Shown here: piece by piece, positions 8,402-16,694 of the stretch | Layout: each line of letters starts with the position of its first letter | How positions within the stretch are numbered: position 1 is the stretch's first letter | Assembly: GCA_023435025.1 (NCBI GenBank) | Contig: JAEYSE010000074.1 | Coordinates: 1 to 25,438, forward strand | DNA length: 25,438 nt | Origin: Bacillota bacterium | GTDB lineage: Bacteria > Bacillota > Clostridia > Christensenellales > CAG-138 | Direction of reading: 5' to 3' | The notes under the pieces: model-generated | What the model was told of the DNA's origin: nothing | Database searches by the model: none | What the model saw: only the letters and a program-made list of their open reading frames with translations | Program-made: the position numbers and the translations under genes

Positions 8402-8430
8402 AAGCGATTGGATTTACCAATCGCTCTTTA
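8402..8430. terminator. Bidirectional terminator between brkB-like and merR genes
   Basis: A perfect 9-bp stem (8403-8411 with 8417-8425) around a 5-base loop, followed by TCTTTA on the plus strand and TTCTTG on the minus strand. It lies between two convergent genes. The U-tracts are short and mixed, so efficiency may be moderate. A smaller AGGGCAT/ATGCCCT hairpin lies at 8355-8369. Confidence 0.6.
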
Positions 8431-8448
8431 AGTTGCGAACCAACCCGC

Positions 8449-9213
8449 TTACTTGTTCATCCCGGTGTAAACAAGCACCGCGTCCCTCAAAAACGCCGCC
8501 AGGCCCGGCTGCTCCTTGTCGTAGTAGGCTGTGAACCGTTCGTCGTCAACATACATCTGCGTCACACCCGCATGAGCCTCCTTGGAGTAGCTGCCCCATG
8601 TGAACGTGAGCCATTGGCGGTGGAGGTCTGCGGCCTTCTGTGCGAGCGCGCCGCCCGCGTCGCCTGTGGCGAACGCTTCCTTCAATGTCACAAGCACGTC
8701 AACACCCAGCTTTTCGAACGCATCATACTGTTCCTTCGTCATGCTTTTGAATGCGCGGTTGGATTGCTCCACCTGCTCTGCCCCGTATTTATCTCTGATC
8801 TCCTGTCCATATTTCGCTTCGTTTTCGTCAATCAGACGCTGTTTGAAGCCTTCGAATTTTTCCTTGTCTGTCATAACCAAGCTCCCTTCCGATTCCGCGA
8901 TCGTCTTTTCGACGTTCGCAATCAATGTATTAAGCTGTTCCCGTTTTGCCAGGAGTTTTTCGCGATGCTCCTTCAGGGCAAGCGTGTAGTCAAAGCAAGG
9001 CGACTGGATAATGTCCGTGATGCCTTCGAGATTCATCCCAAGCTCCCTGTAAAACAGGATCTGCTGGAGTTTCACCACTTCCTGCTTTCCATAGATCCGA
9101 TATCCGGATGAATTGATTCTTGCCGGCTTAAGAAGTCCAATCTCATCATAATATCGAAGGGTCCTGGTACTGATTCCCGCCAACTTTCCAAGCTTTTGCA
9201 CCGTGTATTCCAT
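8449..9213 (-). CDS. MerR-family regulator with TipAS antibiotic-binding domain
   Basis: A TipAL-like transcription activator of 254 residues. The N-terminal winged helix-turn-helix starts at residue 2 (YTVQKLGKLAGISTRTLRYY), with the family's DEIGLLKP turn and the dimerisation coiled coil to about residue 115. The C-terminal half, about residues 130-254, matches the TipAS fold that binds thiopeptide and other hydrophobic drugs (TWGSYSKEAHAGVTQMYVDD). The start follows AGGAGG. No obvious target gene is adjacent on its strand; the convergent brkB-like gene is not divergently arranged. It may control a distant efflux system and itself. Confidence 0.92.
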   Translation of the reverse strand: MEYTVQKLGKLAGISTRTLRYYDEIGLLKPARINSSGYRIYGKQEVVKLQQILFYRELGMNLEGITDIIQSPCFDYTLALKEHREKLLAKREQLNTLIANVEKTIAESEGSLVMTDKEKFEGFKQRLIDENEAKYGQEIRDKYGAEQVEQSNRAFKSMTKEQYDAFEKLGVDVLVTLKEAFATGDAGGALAQKAADLHRQWLTFTWGSYSKEAHAGVTQMYVDDERFTAYYDKEQPGLAAFLRDAVLVYTGMNK

Positions 9214-9235
9214 GTTTCAACCTCCTGACAACTTC

Positions 9236-9266
9236 AAGTTACACCTTTACGTTACGTCAATGTCAA
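9236..9266 (-). promoter_or_regulatory. Candidate MerR-type promoter with 19-bp spacer upstream of merR
   Basis: On the minus strand a perfect TTGACA (9266-9261) is separated from TAACTT (9241-9236) by 19 bases. An over-long 19-bp spacer is the classic mark of promoters untwisted by MerR-family activators. The short palindrome AACTTCAAGTT (9230-9240) overlaps the -10. The -10 matches consensus at only three positions, so this is tentative. It suggests autoregulation. Confidence 0.4.
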
Positions 9267-9469
9267 TAGTATTTTTTGAGTTTTTTAAAAATGTGCAAAA
9301 TTCCTGTACTATGCTTTCATTCAAGCGCGTTATCTCTTTGATTCCCGCTTCCAAGGGGAAGATAAACCATTTCCTGAATGCGAGGAATACCGCTGGAAAG
9401 GCGAAGGTAACCGCTTCACGTTTTCTGATGCGGCAGAAGCGGCTTCGGTGCAAAAGAAGCGTGTTGCAA

Positions 9470-9511
9470 GCCTATCGATACGGGCCTCCGTGATAGGCAG
9501 AAGGCCTTTTT
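9470..9511 (+). promoter_or_regulatory. Hairpin pair, possible attenuator in the chemotaxis-gene leader
   Basis: One hairpin pairs 9470-9476 with 9492-9498 and 9480-9483 with 9488-9491, with a 4-base loop. A second, mutually exclusive one pairs 9482-9487 with 9502-9507 and is followed by five T's. The two share bases 9482-9487. This is the arrangement of an antiterminator/terminator switch about 100 bases before the chemotaxis gene. No known riboswitch aptamer was recognised upstream. The 9214-9610 gap otherwise holds only the merR promoter and a weak coding-like frame. Confidence 0.3.
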
Positions 9512-9610
9512 GATAGAAATTTATCTATTCCGCTGTAAGTTGCTCATCCCTCTTAAAAAAGAACCGAAATTATTATGTAAATTTGGTCATTTTTTGCAGG
9601 AGGGTTTATC

Positions 9611-11281
9611 ATGAAAAAAAGGGCGGATGACGTTTCTAAGGGCTATGACCTCAGGCGCGTGGACAAGGTTGCGCTCATCATTATATGGGTAATGATCGCG
9701 TTGATCGTTGAGCAGGTGTTTTTGAGGAATACCGGAAAACAAATTCCCGTTACCATCGAAGCGCTCGCCGTGGGTTTAATAATAACGGGCGTATATTTTT
9801 TAAAGCTCAACCGGTTTGCAAAATCCCTTTTGATGGTACTGATTCCGGCACTTGCCGTGTTTGTTGTGGTTTACACCAATAATTTCTCGCTTGACCGCCA
9901 CTATATGGTCTGTTTGCTTCTGGTGATTGCAGCGCTATACTTCGATCAAAAACTTCTGCTTGTATACGGCGGAATCATAAATGTGCTACTTCTTGCGGTA
10001 TACCTTCTAAAGCCCGATAACCTACTTAGCTCTGACAATAGTGTGCCACACTTCCTCTCAATTTTTTTCTTGATCAACGGTCAAATTGCCGCGCTGTATT
10101 TTCTGGCGAGGTGGGGCCGAGAGATTATTAACAATGTGGAAAAGAGTAACGCAGAGCTCCGTGAGGTGCTCGATAGCCTACAGGCATCGAGCCTCGTGCA
10201 GGAGAAACAGGCGCTTTTCATGGGGGAAGGCGTACAGGCGCTTTTAACAAGCATGGATAGCCTCGCTGAAGGCAATCTCAACCTCACGGTAAAAATACAA
10301 GAGGCCGACACGGATACAAAGGCGGCACACGGCATCTTAAACGCCATAGCCGGAAAGCTACTTGAAAGCGTTGCAAGCATCCGTTCGTACATCGCGGAAA
10401 CCGCAAGGGTCCTTGCGGAGATCTCCTCAGGCAACCTTCGCGCGCGGGTGAACTCCGAGTTTAAGGGCGACTTCGCGCAGATGAAAAACTCCATCAACAG
10501 CATTGCTGAATCCTTAAGTGAAATCCTATCGGACATCAACACAGCAGCAGAGCAGGTTGCTGGGGGCACCAAGCAGGTATCCGATGGTAGCCAGACCATT
10601 TCGCAGGGCGCAACCGAGCAGGCAAGCTCTATCGAGGAACTTACGGCTTCAATTGCGGACATCGCCGTGCAAACGAGGGACAACGCCATGAAGGCCAACC
10701 GCGCAAGCGAGCTTTCGGCTTCTGCGAAGGAGAGCGCCAAGCGCGGCAGCGGGCAGATGGAAACGTTGCAGCAGGCAATGAAGGCGATCAACGAGGCATC
10801 TGAGGATATTTCAAAGATCATCAAGGTGATCGATGAGATTGCGTTCCAAACGAACATCCTTGCACTTAACGCTGCAGTAGAAGCGGCGCGTGCGGGCATC
10901 CACGGGAAGGGCTTTGTTGTAGTGGCCGAGGAGGTAAGAAACCTTGCCGGAAAGAGCGCAGACGCCGCACGCGAAACGACGGCGCTTATCGAGGGCTCGG
11001 TAAAAAGGACGGACGCTGGGACAAAAGTCGCCAACCAGACCGCCGCGGAACTTAAGGGCATCGTCGAAGCGGTGGAAAACGCGGCACAGCTTGTAGGCGA
11101 TATCGCCACAGCATCAAATGATCAGGCGACGGCTATTTCGCAGGTAAACAGGGGCATCGAGCAGATGTCGGAGGTGGTGCAAACAAATTCCGCCACCGCA
11201 GAAGAAGCGGCGGCTGCAAGCGAGGAGCTGAGCGCACAGGCACAGCTTTTGAAAGCAAAAATCAACCGCTTCACGTTCTAA
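9611..11281 (+). CDS. Methyl-accepting chemotaxis protein with multi-pass membrane sensor
   Basis: A 556-residue receptor that controls CheA. Residues about 18-170 hold five or six hydrophobic segments in place of the usual two-helix extracellular ligand domain, so sensing is probably within the membrane. A coiled linker with HAMP-like segments follows (about 200-320). The MCP signalling domain runs to the end; its hairpin tip (EIAFQTNILALNAAVEAARA) is at about residues 409-428 and is near-perfect. Flanking Glu/Gln/Ala-rich heptads offer methylation sites. GGAGGG precedes the ATG. It lacks the C-terminal CheR-docking pentapeptide. No other chemotaxis gene is nearby, so it works with a cluster elsewhere. 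The ligand is unknown. Confidence 0.95.
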   Translation: MKKRADDVSKGYDLRRVDKVALIIIWVMIALIVEQVFLRNTGKQIPVTIEALAVGLIITGVYFLKLNRFAKSLLMVLIPALAVFVVVYTNNFSLDRHYMVCLLLVIAALYFDQKLLLVYGGIINVLLLAVYLLKPDNLLSSDNSVPHFLSIFFLINGQIAALYFLARWGREIINNVEKSNAELREVLDSLQASSLVQEKQALFMGEGVQALLTSMDSLAEGNLNLTVKIQEADTDTKAAHGILNAIAGKLLESVASIRSYIAETARVLAEISSGNLRARVNSEFKGDFAQMKNSINSIAESLSEILSDINTAAEQVAGGTKQVSDGSQTISQGATEQASSIEELTASIADIAVQTRDNAMKANRASELSASAKESAKRGSGQMETLQQAMKAINEASEDISKIIKVIDEIAFQTNILALNAAVEAARAGIHGKGFVVVAEEVRNLAGKSADAARETTALIEGSVKRTDAGTKVANQTAAELKGIVEAVENAAQLVGDIATASNDQATAISQVNRGIEQMSEVVQTNSATAEEAAAASEELSAQAQLLKAKINRFTF

Positions 11282-11363
11282 GATACACAAGAATTGCCCG
11301 CGCAAAAGCGCAGTGCAACCGCCTACGGGCATGTGTCCAATAGACCAATTGAGAACCTCGTAA

Positions 11364-11558
11364 TTATTGTAAATCTACAAGTGTGCTGGTGTAACAATAA
11401 ATAGAAGCGGAGCTTCCCCTAGGTTCCATGGCAACTATACCATCTATCTATCCTGGAAAAATAATTAAAGGTGTTTTAGGCGTCCCTTCAGCATCACGTA
11501 AGAAATACACCGCATCACCTAATTTCTCTTTTGCCATAGTATCCACATTTTCGCGCAT
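11364..11558 (-). pseudogene. Decayed small coding region with in-frame TAG
   Basis: On the minus strand an ATG at 11558 opens MRENVDTMAKEKLGDAVYFL and continues to LIIFPG, where a TAG (11450-11448) interrupts. The same frame then goes on with IDGIVAMEPRGSSASIY and stops at TAA 11364, 64 sense and stop codons in all after the start. Both halves have protein-like composition and read as one piece. No ribosome binding site precedes the ATG, and the frame stays open upstream into the start of the YyaL gene, so the 5' part may be lost. I do not recognise the family. The rest of the 11282-11597 gap holds a hairpin near 11294-11330 without a U-tract. Confidence 0.45.
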
Positions 11559-11597
11559 ACTACATAAGAGTTTGCAGCGAAAGGCAGGTGATACCCT

Positions 11598-13637
11598 GTG
11601 ACAAATCCAACTCGAGTACCCAATAGTTTAGTTCACGAAAAATCCCCCTACCTGCTTCAGCACGCCCACAACCCGGTTGATTGGTACCCCTGGAATTCAG
11701 AAGCATTTGAGAAAGCAAAGGCGGAGGATAAACCCATATTCCTTTCCATCGGCTACGCCACCTGCCATTGGTGCCATGTAATGGAGCGGGAATCCTTTGA
11801 GGACGAAGAGGTTGCGCAGCTTTTGAACCGAGACTTTGTCTCCATCAAGGTGGACCGCGAGGAACGGCCGGATATCGACAGCATATACATGGCGGTCTGC
11901 GAGGCGTATACCGGCCAGGGCGGCTGGCCGCTGACCATCATCATGACCCCGGAGGCCAAGCCGTTTTTTGCGGCGACCTACTTACCTAAGAAAAGCCGGC
12001 ACGGGCTGGCGGGCATGACGGAACTGTTACCCGCCATAGCATCGCTATGGAAGAGCGAACGCGAACGCGCGGAAGCGCAGGGCGAGGAAACCGCTCGGTA
12101 TCTTAGAAACCAGGCAAAAAAGGCGCTACCTCCGCGCGCGCCGGAAGAGGCCATGCTGCACAAAGCCGCAGCGTCCATTTCACAATATTATGACACGCAG
12201 TACGGCGGCTTTTCGCAGGCCCCCAAATTTCCCATGCCTCATATCCTGCTATATTTGCTGCGCTATGCGCAGGAAACGGGAAAGGAAACGCCGAAGGAAC
12301 AGGCGATTGAGACCCTGAAGCACATGTACCGCGGCGGTTTGTTCGACCATATCGGCGGCGGGTTTGCACGCTACTCCACAGACCGGCGCTGGCTGGTGCC
12401 GCATTTTGAAAAAATGCTCTATGACAACGCGCTGCTTACTATGGCGTATCTGGAAGGGTATCGCCAGGCAAATACTCCCGCGCTTCGGTTCGCGGCCGAA
12501 GAGACATTACGCTATGTGCTGCGTGAGCTGATCGACGCGGAAGGCGGGTTTTACTGCGGACAGGACGCGGACAGCGAAGGTGAGGAAGGCAAATTCTATC
12601 TCTTTACGCCGGAGGAAGTGCAGAGTGCACTCTCAAACGATGCGGACGCATTCTGCACATTTTATGGCATCACCAAGCGCGGCAATTTTGAAGGAAAGTC
12701 CATTCCCAACCTGCTGCATCATACGGATACGCCCGTACCGGACGGTACCCTGCTTGCGCTGCGGGAAAAGATCTTCTCTGTGCGGAAAGAGCGTGTTCCT
12801 CCCGCCACGGATGATAAGCAGTTGACCGCTTGGAACGCGCTGATGATTTGCGCCTGCGCCCGCGCGTACCTCATACTGGGGGACGAGGCTTATTTAGAAG
12901 CTGCGCGGAATGCGCAAAAAAGTATAGAAAAGCGGCTGACCACTATAAAGGGGGATTTGTTTGTCCGCTACCGGGATGGTCGCGCCGACCATATGGGCCT
13001 GCTTGCCGATTACGCGTTTTATGGGCTTGCCCTAACGGAGCTCTATGCCGCAAGCTTTGACGCGGCGCTGCTTGTACGTGCGGCATTCCTTGCCGAACGG
13101 ATGCTCACGCTGTTTGGAGACGACACAGGCGGTCTGTTTGCCTATTCCAAAGAAGGGGAAGCGCTGATCAGCCGCCCGAAGGAGGTCTATGACGGCGCGC
13201 TGCCCTCCGGCAACTCCGCAGCGGGTCTTTTGCTTTCCCGCCTGTGGCGGCTCACAGGAGAAACCATGTGGCGGGACAAAGCTGATCAGCAGCTTGGCTT
13301 CCTTGCCGCCCACGCCACGCGCTCCCCCATGGCTCACTGCTTCGCGCTTCTCGCCATTGCTGAAGCGGTATATCCGGAAAATATGCTGCTGTGCGTGAGC
13401 CGGGAAGAACGGGATTGGTCGGAAGTTGCCCGCCTTGCGGGTACTGTCAAACATTCCGTGCTTGTGCTTGCGAAAACCACGTCCAACGCCCTCGCGCTGG
13501 AGACAGTTGCCCCATTTACGCGGGATTACCCATACCCGGAAAAAGGTGCTGCCTATTACCTTTGTGAGGGGTTTGCCTGCAAAGCGCCGGTGTATGATTT
13601 GGAGGCTTTGGAAAAGTTGCTGCAAAAAGGGCTGTAG
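11598..13637 (+). CDS. YyaL-type thioredoxin-domain protein (DUF255, spermatogenesis-associated protein 20 family)
   Basis: A 679-residue cytoplasmic protein of the YyaL/SSP411 family. The N-terminal thioredoxin-like domain begins with the family stretch SPYLLQHAHNPVDWYPW and carries a CxxC redox motif (CHWCH, Cys56 and Cys59). The rest, from about residue 190, resembles an alpha/alpha-barrel of glycoside-hydrolase type, with the conserved GGFSQAPKFPMP, HIGGGFARYSTD and PHFEKMLYDNA motifs. The length is normal. The GTG start follows AGGTGA, and the family's N-terminus begins right there. Its biochemical role is not established. It is monocistronic, with a hairpin about 100 bases downstream. 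Confidence 0.93.
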   Translation: MTNPTRVPNSLVHEKSPYLLQHAHNPVDWYPWNSEAFEKAKAEDKPIFLSIGYATCHWCHVMERESFEDEEVAQLLNRDFVSIKVDREERPDIDSIYMAVCEAYTGQGGWPLTIIMTPEAKPFFAATYLPKKSRHGLAGMTELLPAIASLWKSERERAEAQGEETARYLRNQAKKALPPRAPEEAMLHKAAASISQYYDTQYGGFSQAPKFPMPHILLYLLRYAQETGKETPKEQAIETLKHMYRGGLFDHIGGGFARYSTDRRWLVPHFEKMLYDNALLTMAYLEGYRQANTPALRFAAEETLRYVLRELIDAEGGFYCGQDADSEGEEGKFYLFTPEEVQSALSNDADAFCTFYGITKRGNFEGKSIPNLLHHTDTPVPDGTLLALREKIFSVRKERVPPATDDKQLTAWNALMICACARAYLILGDEAYLEAARNAQKSIEKRLTTIKGDLFVRYRDGRADHMGLLADYAFYGLALTELYAASFDAALLVRAAFLAERMLTLFGDDTGGLFAYSKEGEALISRPKEVYDGALPSGNSAAGLLLSRLWRLTGETMWRDKADQQLGFLAAHATRSPMAHCFALLAIAEAVYPENMLLCVSREERDWSEVARLAGTVKHSVLVLAKTTSNALALETVAPFTRDYPYPEKGAAYYLCEGFACKAPVYDLEALEKLLQKGL

Positions 13638-13740
13638 CATTAAATGAACTGAACTCCGTTGATGAGACACAAAGAAAGCGGCTTATCGACTTATCATCTG
13701 CCAAGTCGGAAATTTGTATTTTGAATAACTTATCATACGG

Positions 13741-13774
13741 GATGCCGCCTACAAACTGATGGGCGGCATCTTTG
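13741..13774 (+). terminator. Hairpin downstream of the YyaL gene, probable terminator
   Basis: A perfect 9-bp stem (13741-13749 with 13762-13770) with a 12-base loop is followed by TTTGTG. The U-tract is short, so termination may be leaky. It separates the YyaL gene from the AT-rich DUF2971 gene. Confidence 0.5.
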
Positions 13775-13853
13775 TGCACTAGAAGCTAAAAGAGGTGTCT
13801 CTCAATATGCTGCTAGAAAGTCTTATAGCAACCTTCATGAAGCATCTGCAATA

Positions 13854-13862
13854 TGCTATAAT
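13854..13862 (+). promoter_or_regulatory. Extended -10 promoter of the DUF2971 gene
   Basis: TGCTATAAT is a perfect TATAAT box with the extended TGn element. It lies 35 bases before the ATG at 13897, giving a leader of about 28 bases. The expected -35 position holds only a weak match (TTCATG at 13834), which extended -10 promoters tolerate. It lies inside the longer reading frame that opens at 13795 and so argues for the later start. Confidence 0.5.
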
Positions 13863-13896
13863 AATCCATATAGCTTTTGTAATTGGGGAAGCATGT

Positions 13897-14913
13897 ATGG
13901 CAACGAAAAAATACCGGATAGGCGAAGAACTGTTGCACAAAAAAAGCTTGGGAAAAAATACTTTAACTCAGAACGTAGTTAGCAAAGACGGAGCAACGAA
14001 TTCGTGGTGTGGAACATTTTTTCATTATACTTCTCCAGAAGGGTTAATTGGCATACTCCAAAATCGGCATTTATACTTCACAGATTGCCAATATCTTAAC
14101 GATTATAATGAACGCATCCAAATCAATTCCGAATTAAAAAAGTTCTGGTTTATTCATAAAAATGAGTATGATAAGGACTTTTATAATCTGCTCTCAAACG
14201 AGAAAATAAGCACTTACGAGGATTCGGAATTTGCTTACATTGATGGAATGGAAGACCCTATATCTTGCAGATATTTTGTTCTTTCCGCATCAAGGAAAGA
14301 AGATAGCTTGGATATGTGGAAATATTACGCGAAAAATGGTACATATGACGGATACTATATAAACTTAAATACATATGCTTTAGTTGATGAGTGGATTGAC
14401 CGTGACACCGGAGTTGCAGTGGAAGAGGGCGATGTAATCTATTATAGTGATGATAAGCAAAAAAGAATTTTGGTTGAGGTTGAGAAATTATATGATGTTT
14501 GGTGTAAATATAAAAGATCTCCTGAGTTAGATGCCAAAATTCACTCGGAATTTAAATGTTGGCTTTCTTATGCATCGCTCTTTTTTAAAAACGAGTGTTT
14601 TGCGCAAGAGGATGAATATAGATTTATAGCGATTGCGCCAAAAGATGAATTAAGTAGTTTAACTTACGAATATAAACAGAAGAACATAAAAATGTATGAT
14701 TTTCGAATTGTCAATGGAGTAATAATTCCTTTCATAAAAATGCCAATTTGTTTTTGGAACGAAGAAGAATGTTGGGCGATAACACGCATTGGAATTGGTC
14801 CATCCTTGAATAGTGAACTTAAAGAAAAAGGAATAAAACAATTATTAGCTTCGCTTGATTATGGGTTTGGAGAGATGAGTATTATAAAATCAGAAATTCC
14901 TTTAAGATATTGA
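13897..14913 (+). CDS. DUF2971 domain protein, probably acquired
   Basis: A 338-residue protein of unknown function. DUF2971 hallmarks are present in order: FHYTSPEGLIGIL at residues 42-54, the LND..E motif at 67-72 (QYLNDYNER), and a later SASRKEDSLDMWKYYAKNG block. Members are often found in genomic islands and defence-rich regions; the catalytic role is not known. The frame is open from 13795 (GTG) and 13807 (ATG), but the added N-terminus is odd. The ATG at 13897 has GGGGAA 6 bases upstream and a promoter 35 bases upstream. The gene is strikingly AT-rich, with AAA, AAT and TAT codons dominating, unlike its neighbours, which points to horizontal transfer. Confidence 0.8.
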   Translation: MATKKYRIGEELLHKKSLGKNTLTQNVVSKDGATNSWCGTFFHYTSPEGLIGILQNRHLYFTDCQYLNDYNERIQINSELKKFWFIHKNEYDKDFYNLLSNEKISTYEDSEFAYIDGMEDPISCRYFVLSASRKEDSLDMWKYYAKNGTYDGYYINLNTYALVDEWIDRDTGVAVEEGDVIYYSDDKQKRILVEVEKLYDVWCKYKRSPELDAKIHSEFKCWLSYASLFFKNECFAQEDEYRFIAIAPKDELSSLTYEYKQKNIKMYDFRIVNGVIIPFIKMPICFWNEEECWAITRIGIGPSLNSELKEKGIKQLLASLDYGFGEMSIIKSEIPLRY

Positions 14914-15090
14914 TTTACACCAAAATTCCCCGTATCATTAATCAGCTTTATAATTTGCCATTATTAATATTTAAAGCCATTATAGTTAGCCAATATAGTT
15001 GAACTTTTTGAAAAAACTGGCGCTATGGAGGTTACGGAATTAAACGTGGATACATTTCTACATCATTATCCGCGCGCGAAACATTTTGGG

Positions 15091-15120
15091 ACAACCGCCC
15101 GTGCCATAGGCACAGGTTGT
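15091..15120. other. Strong hairpin in the gap beside the acetyltransferase gene
   Basis: ACAACC (15091-15096) pairs with GGTTGT (15115-15120), and GTGCC (15101-15105) with GGCAC (15109-15113), around an ATA loop. No T-run follows directly. The rest of 14914-15090 is AT-rich and I see no gene in it. Confidence 0.4.
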
Positions 15121-15132
15121 TCCTGTAATCAT

Positions 15133-15157
15133 CGAAAAGTGCCAAGGCACTTTTTCG
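15133..15157. terminator. Terminator between DUF2971 and acetyltransferase genes
   Basis: An A/T-flanked hairpin, CGAAAAGTGC pairing with GCACTTTTTCG around CAAG, lies just past the stop codon of the minus-strand acetyltransferase gene. It has five T's on the plus strand and four on the minus strand, so it could end transcripts from both directions. Confidence 0.6.
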
Positions 15158-15160
15158 AAT

Positions 15161-16609
15161 TTACTCACTCAGATCCAGCGACATATACACAAGCCCGGGC
15201 TTGGGCGGCCCATACAGCGATATGGTCTCCGCGAACCCCAGCTTATGGAACAGGGCGATAGCATCCTGCAGCATATCCAGTGAATCCAGTAGCATCTGCG
15301 TATAGCCGATGGCCTTTGCCTCCTGTATGGCGTGCTCCGCCAGCCGCCGCCCCACATGCATGCCGCGGAATGCGGGCTTGACATAAAGGCGCTTGAGTTC
15401 GCAGCGGCCTTCAGTCAAAGGCTTCAGCGCGACACAGCCGATGGCTTGCCCTTCCCAGCGAGCCAGAAGCAGCAGCCCCTGCGGCGGCGCGTAAATGCCT
15501 GGCAGGGAACTTAACTCCTCGTCAAACGTTTCAAAGTAAATCATGATGTCCAGCATATTGGCGTACTCTTCGAACAGCGTCCTCGCATCGCTCAGCGCGT
15601 CATACGCGGGCTCGACGCAGGCGTTGATGTGCCGAAGCTCCGGCTGGAACTTTTCACGCACCAGGGCGTAGGTATGCAGGTCCTGTACGCTGCCGTTTTT
15701 ATAGACGGCACAGCGCTTTATGCCTTCAAACGTATACCCGGCGCGTTCCAGCACACGGCAGGAAGGCTTGTTACCCGAAAATACCTCGGCCTGTATGCGG
15801 ACAATATCATATTTGGAAAAGGCAAGTTCAGAAAGTTCCCGGACCGCGCGCGTCATCACACCCCGCCCCCAGTAATGCTCGCCCAGCCAATATCCGATTT
15901 TCGCGGATTTCTCATAGACGTCCTCGCCCAGAAAAATACCGATACTGCCGACCGCGCGATTGTCTACCTCAATGGCGCGGGTAAGCTGCCTTTCCTCCCC
16001 CGCCTCTATGCACCGTGCGAGATACTCTTTCGCATCCTCCAGTCCATATGGACTGGGGAAGACGTTTAGCAGATTTTTTGCGATCTTGGGGTTATTGGCA
16101 AACTCCGCAACGCTCTCTGCGTCCTCCATGCGCCATGGGCGCAGAGTATACGCGGTATTGAGCAAATACCGCATAGGCGTGTAACGAATGCCGCAGCGCT
16201 CCTCCTCCGGCCCCACAGCCACAAAGCCCAGCCGTTCATATATCGGCACTGCATTGGGGGCGGCGTTGACGGTAATATACTCCACTTCCGCCGCCACGGC
16301 GTCCTGCCTCACAAACTGGAGTAGCGCCCGGGCAACGCCTTTTCTTTGGTATTCCGGCGCTACAAAAAGCAAAGAAATATGCTCACACTCCCGCGTGGCA
16401 ATAACCCCCGCCAGCGTATTGCACATGAAATACCCAAAGAGCTGCGCCGGCGCTTCGCTTTGTTGCGTCAGAGTTCCGATTGCACGGAGGGATGCATAAA
16501 AGCTCTCTACACCTTCTTGCGAATATTCCGGCGCAACATACGTATCGAACACGCGTCCGACAAGCGCTTTTGCGGCTTCATATTCGTTCTCTCTGAGCAA
16601 GCGGATCAT
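15161..16609 (-). CDS. Triple GNAT-domain acetyltransferase
   Basis: A 482-residue protein made of three consecutive GNAT acetyltransferase domains, each of about 150-165 residues. Domain 1 (about 1-150) has the acetyl-CoA loop PEYQRKGVARAL. Domain 2 (about 153-320) is RimJ/RimL-like, with HYWGRGVMTRAV and the family's NKPSCRVLERAGY ending. Domain 3 (about 325-482) has PAFRGMHVGRRLAEHA and a closing ALFHKLGFAET. All three keep the R/QxxGxG/A pattern, so all may bind acetyl-CoA. Single or double GNAT proteins are usual; three in one chain is unusual. The start follows AAGGAG. A terminator lies just past the stop. Substrates cannot be predicted. Confidence 0.9.
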   Translation of the reverse strand: MIRLLRENEYEAAKALVGRVFDTYVAPEYSQEGVESFYASLRAIGTLTQQSEAPAQLFGYFMCNTLAGVIATRECEHISLLFVAPEYQRKGVARALLQFVRQDAVAAEVEYITVNAAPNAVPIYERLGFVAVGPEEERCGIRYTPMRYLLNTAYTLRPWRMEDAESVAEFANNPKIAKNLLNVFPSPYGLEDAKEYLARCIEAGEERQLTRAIEVDNRAVGSIGIFLGEDVYEKSAKIGYWLGEHYWGRGVMTRAVRELSELAFSKYDIVRIQAEVFSGNKPSCRVLERAGYTFEGIKRCAVYKNGSVQDLHTYALVREKFQPELRHINACVEPAYDALSDARTLFEEYANMLDIMIYFETFDEELSSLPGIYAPPQGLLLLARWEGQAIGCVALKPLTEGRCELKRLYVKPAFRGMHVGRRLAEHAIQEAKAIGYTQMLLDSLDMLQDAIALFHKLGFAETISLYGPPKPGLVYMSLDLSE

Positions 16610-16694
16610 ATATTATTCTCCTTGCAATTTTATTGCACCCGTTCCCGGCTCTTTGCGCTCCCACCACGCCTCTTTGGCCTGAAAACGGCAATTA

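Noticed and set aside
9330..9510. Cyclic di-GMP riboswitch before the chemotaxis gene
   Set aside because: Chemoreceptor genes in Clostridia often have one, but the GGCAAACC and GACGCAAAGCC core elements are missing.
10081..11109. Long minus-strand open frame opposite the chemotaxis gene
   Set aside because: It mirrors the Ala/Glu-rich coiled coil of a clearly real gene, its product is an implausible Ser/Ala/Met-rich chain, and it has no ribosome site.
13795..13896. N-terminal extension of the DUF2971 protein from the GTG at 13795
   Set aside because: It contains a perfect extended -10 promoter, and the later ATG has a better ribosome site; kept only as an alternative start.
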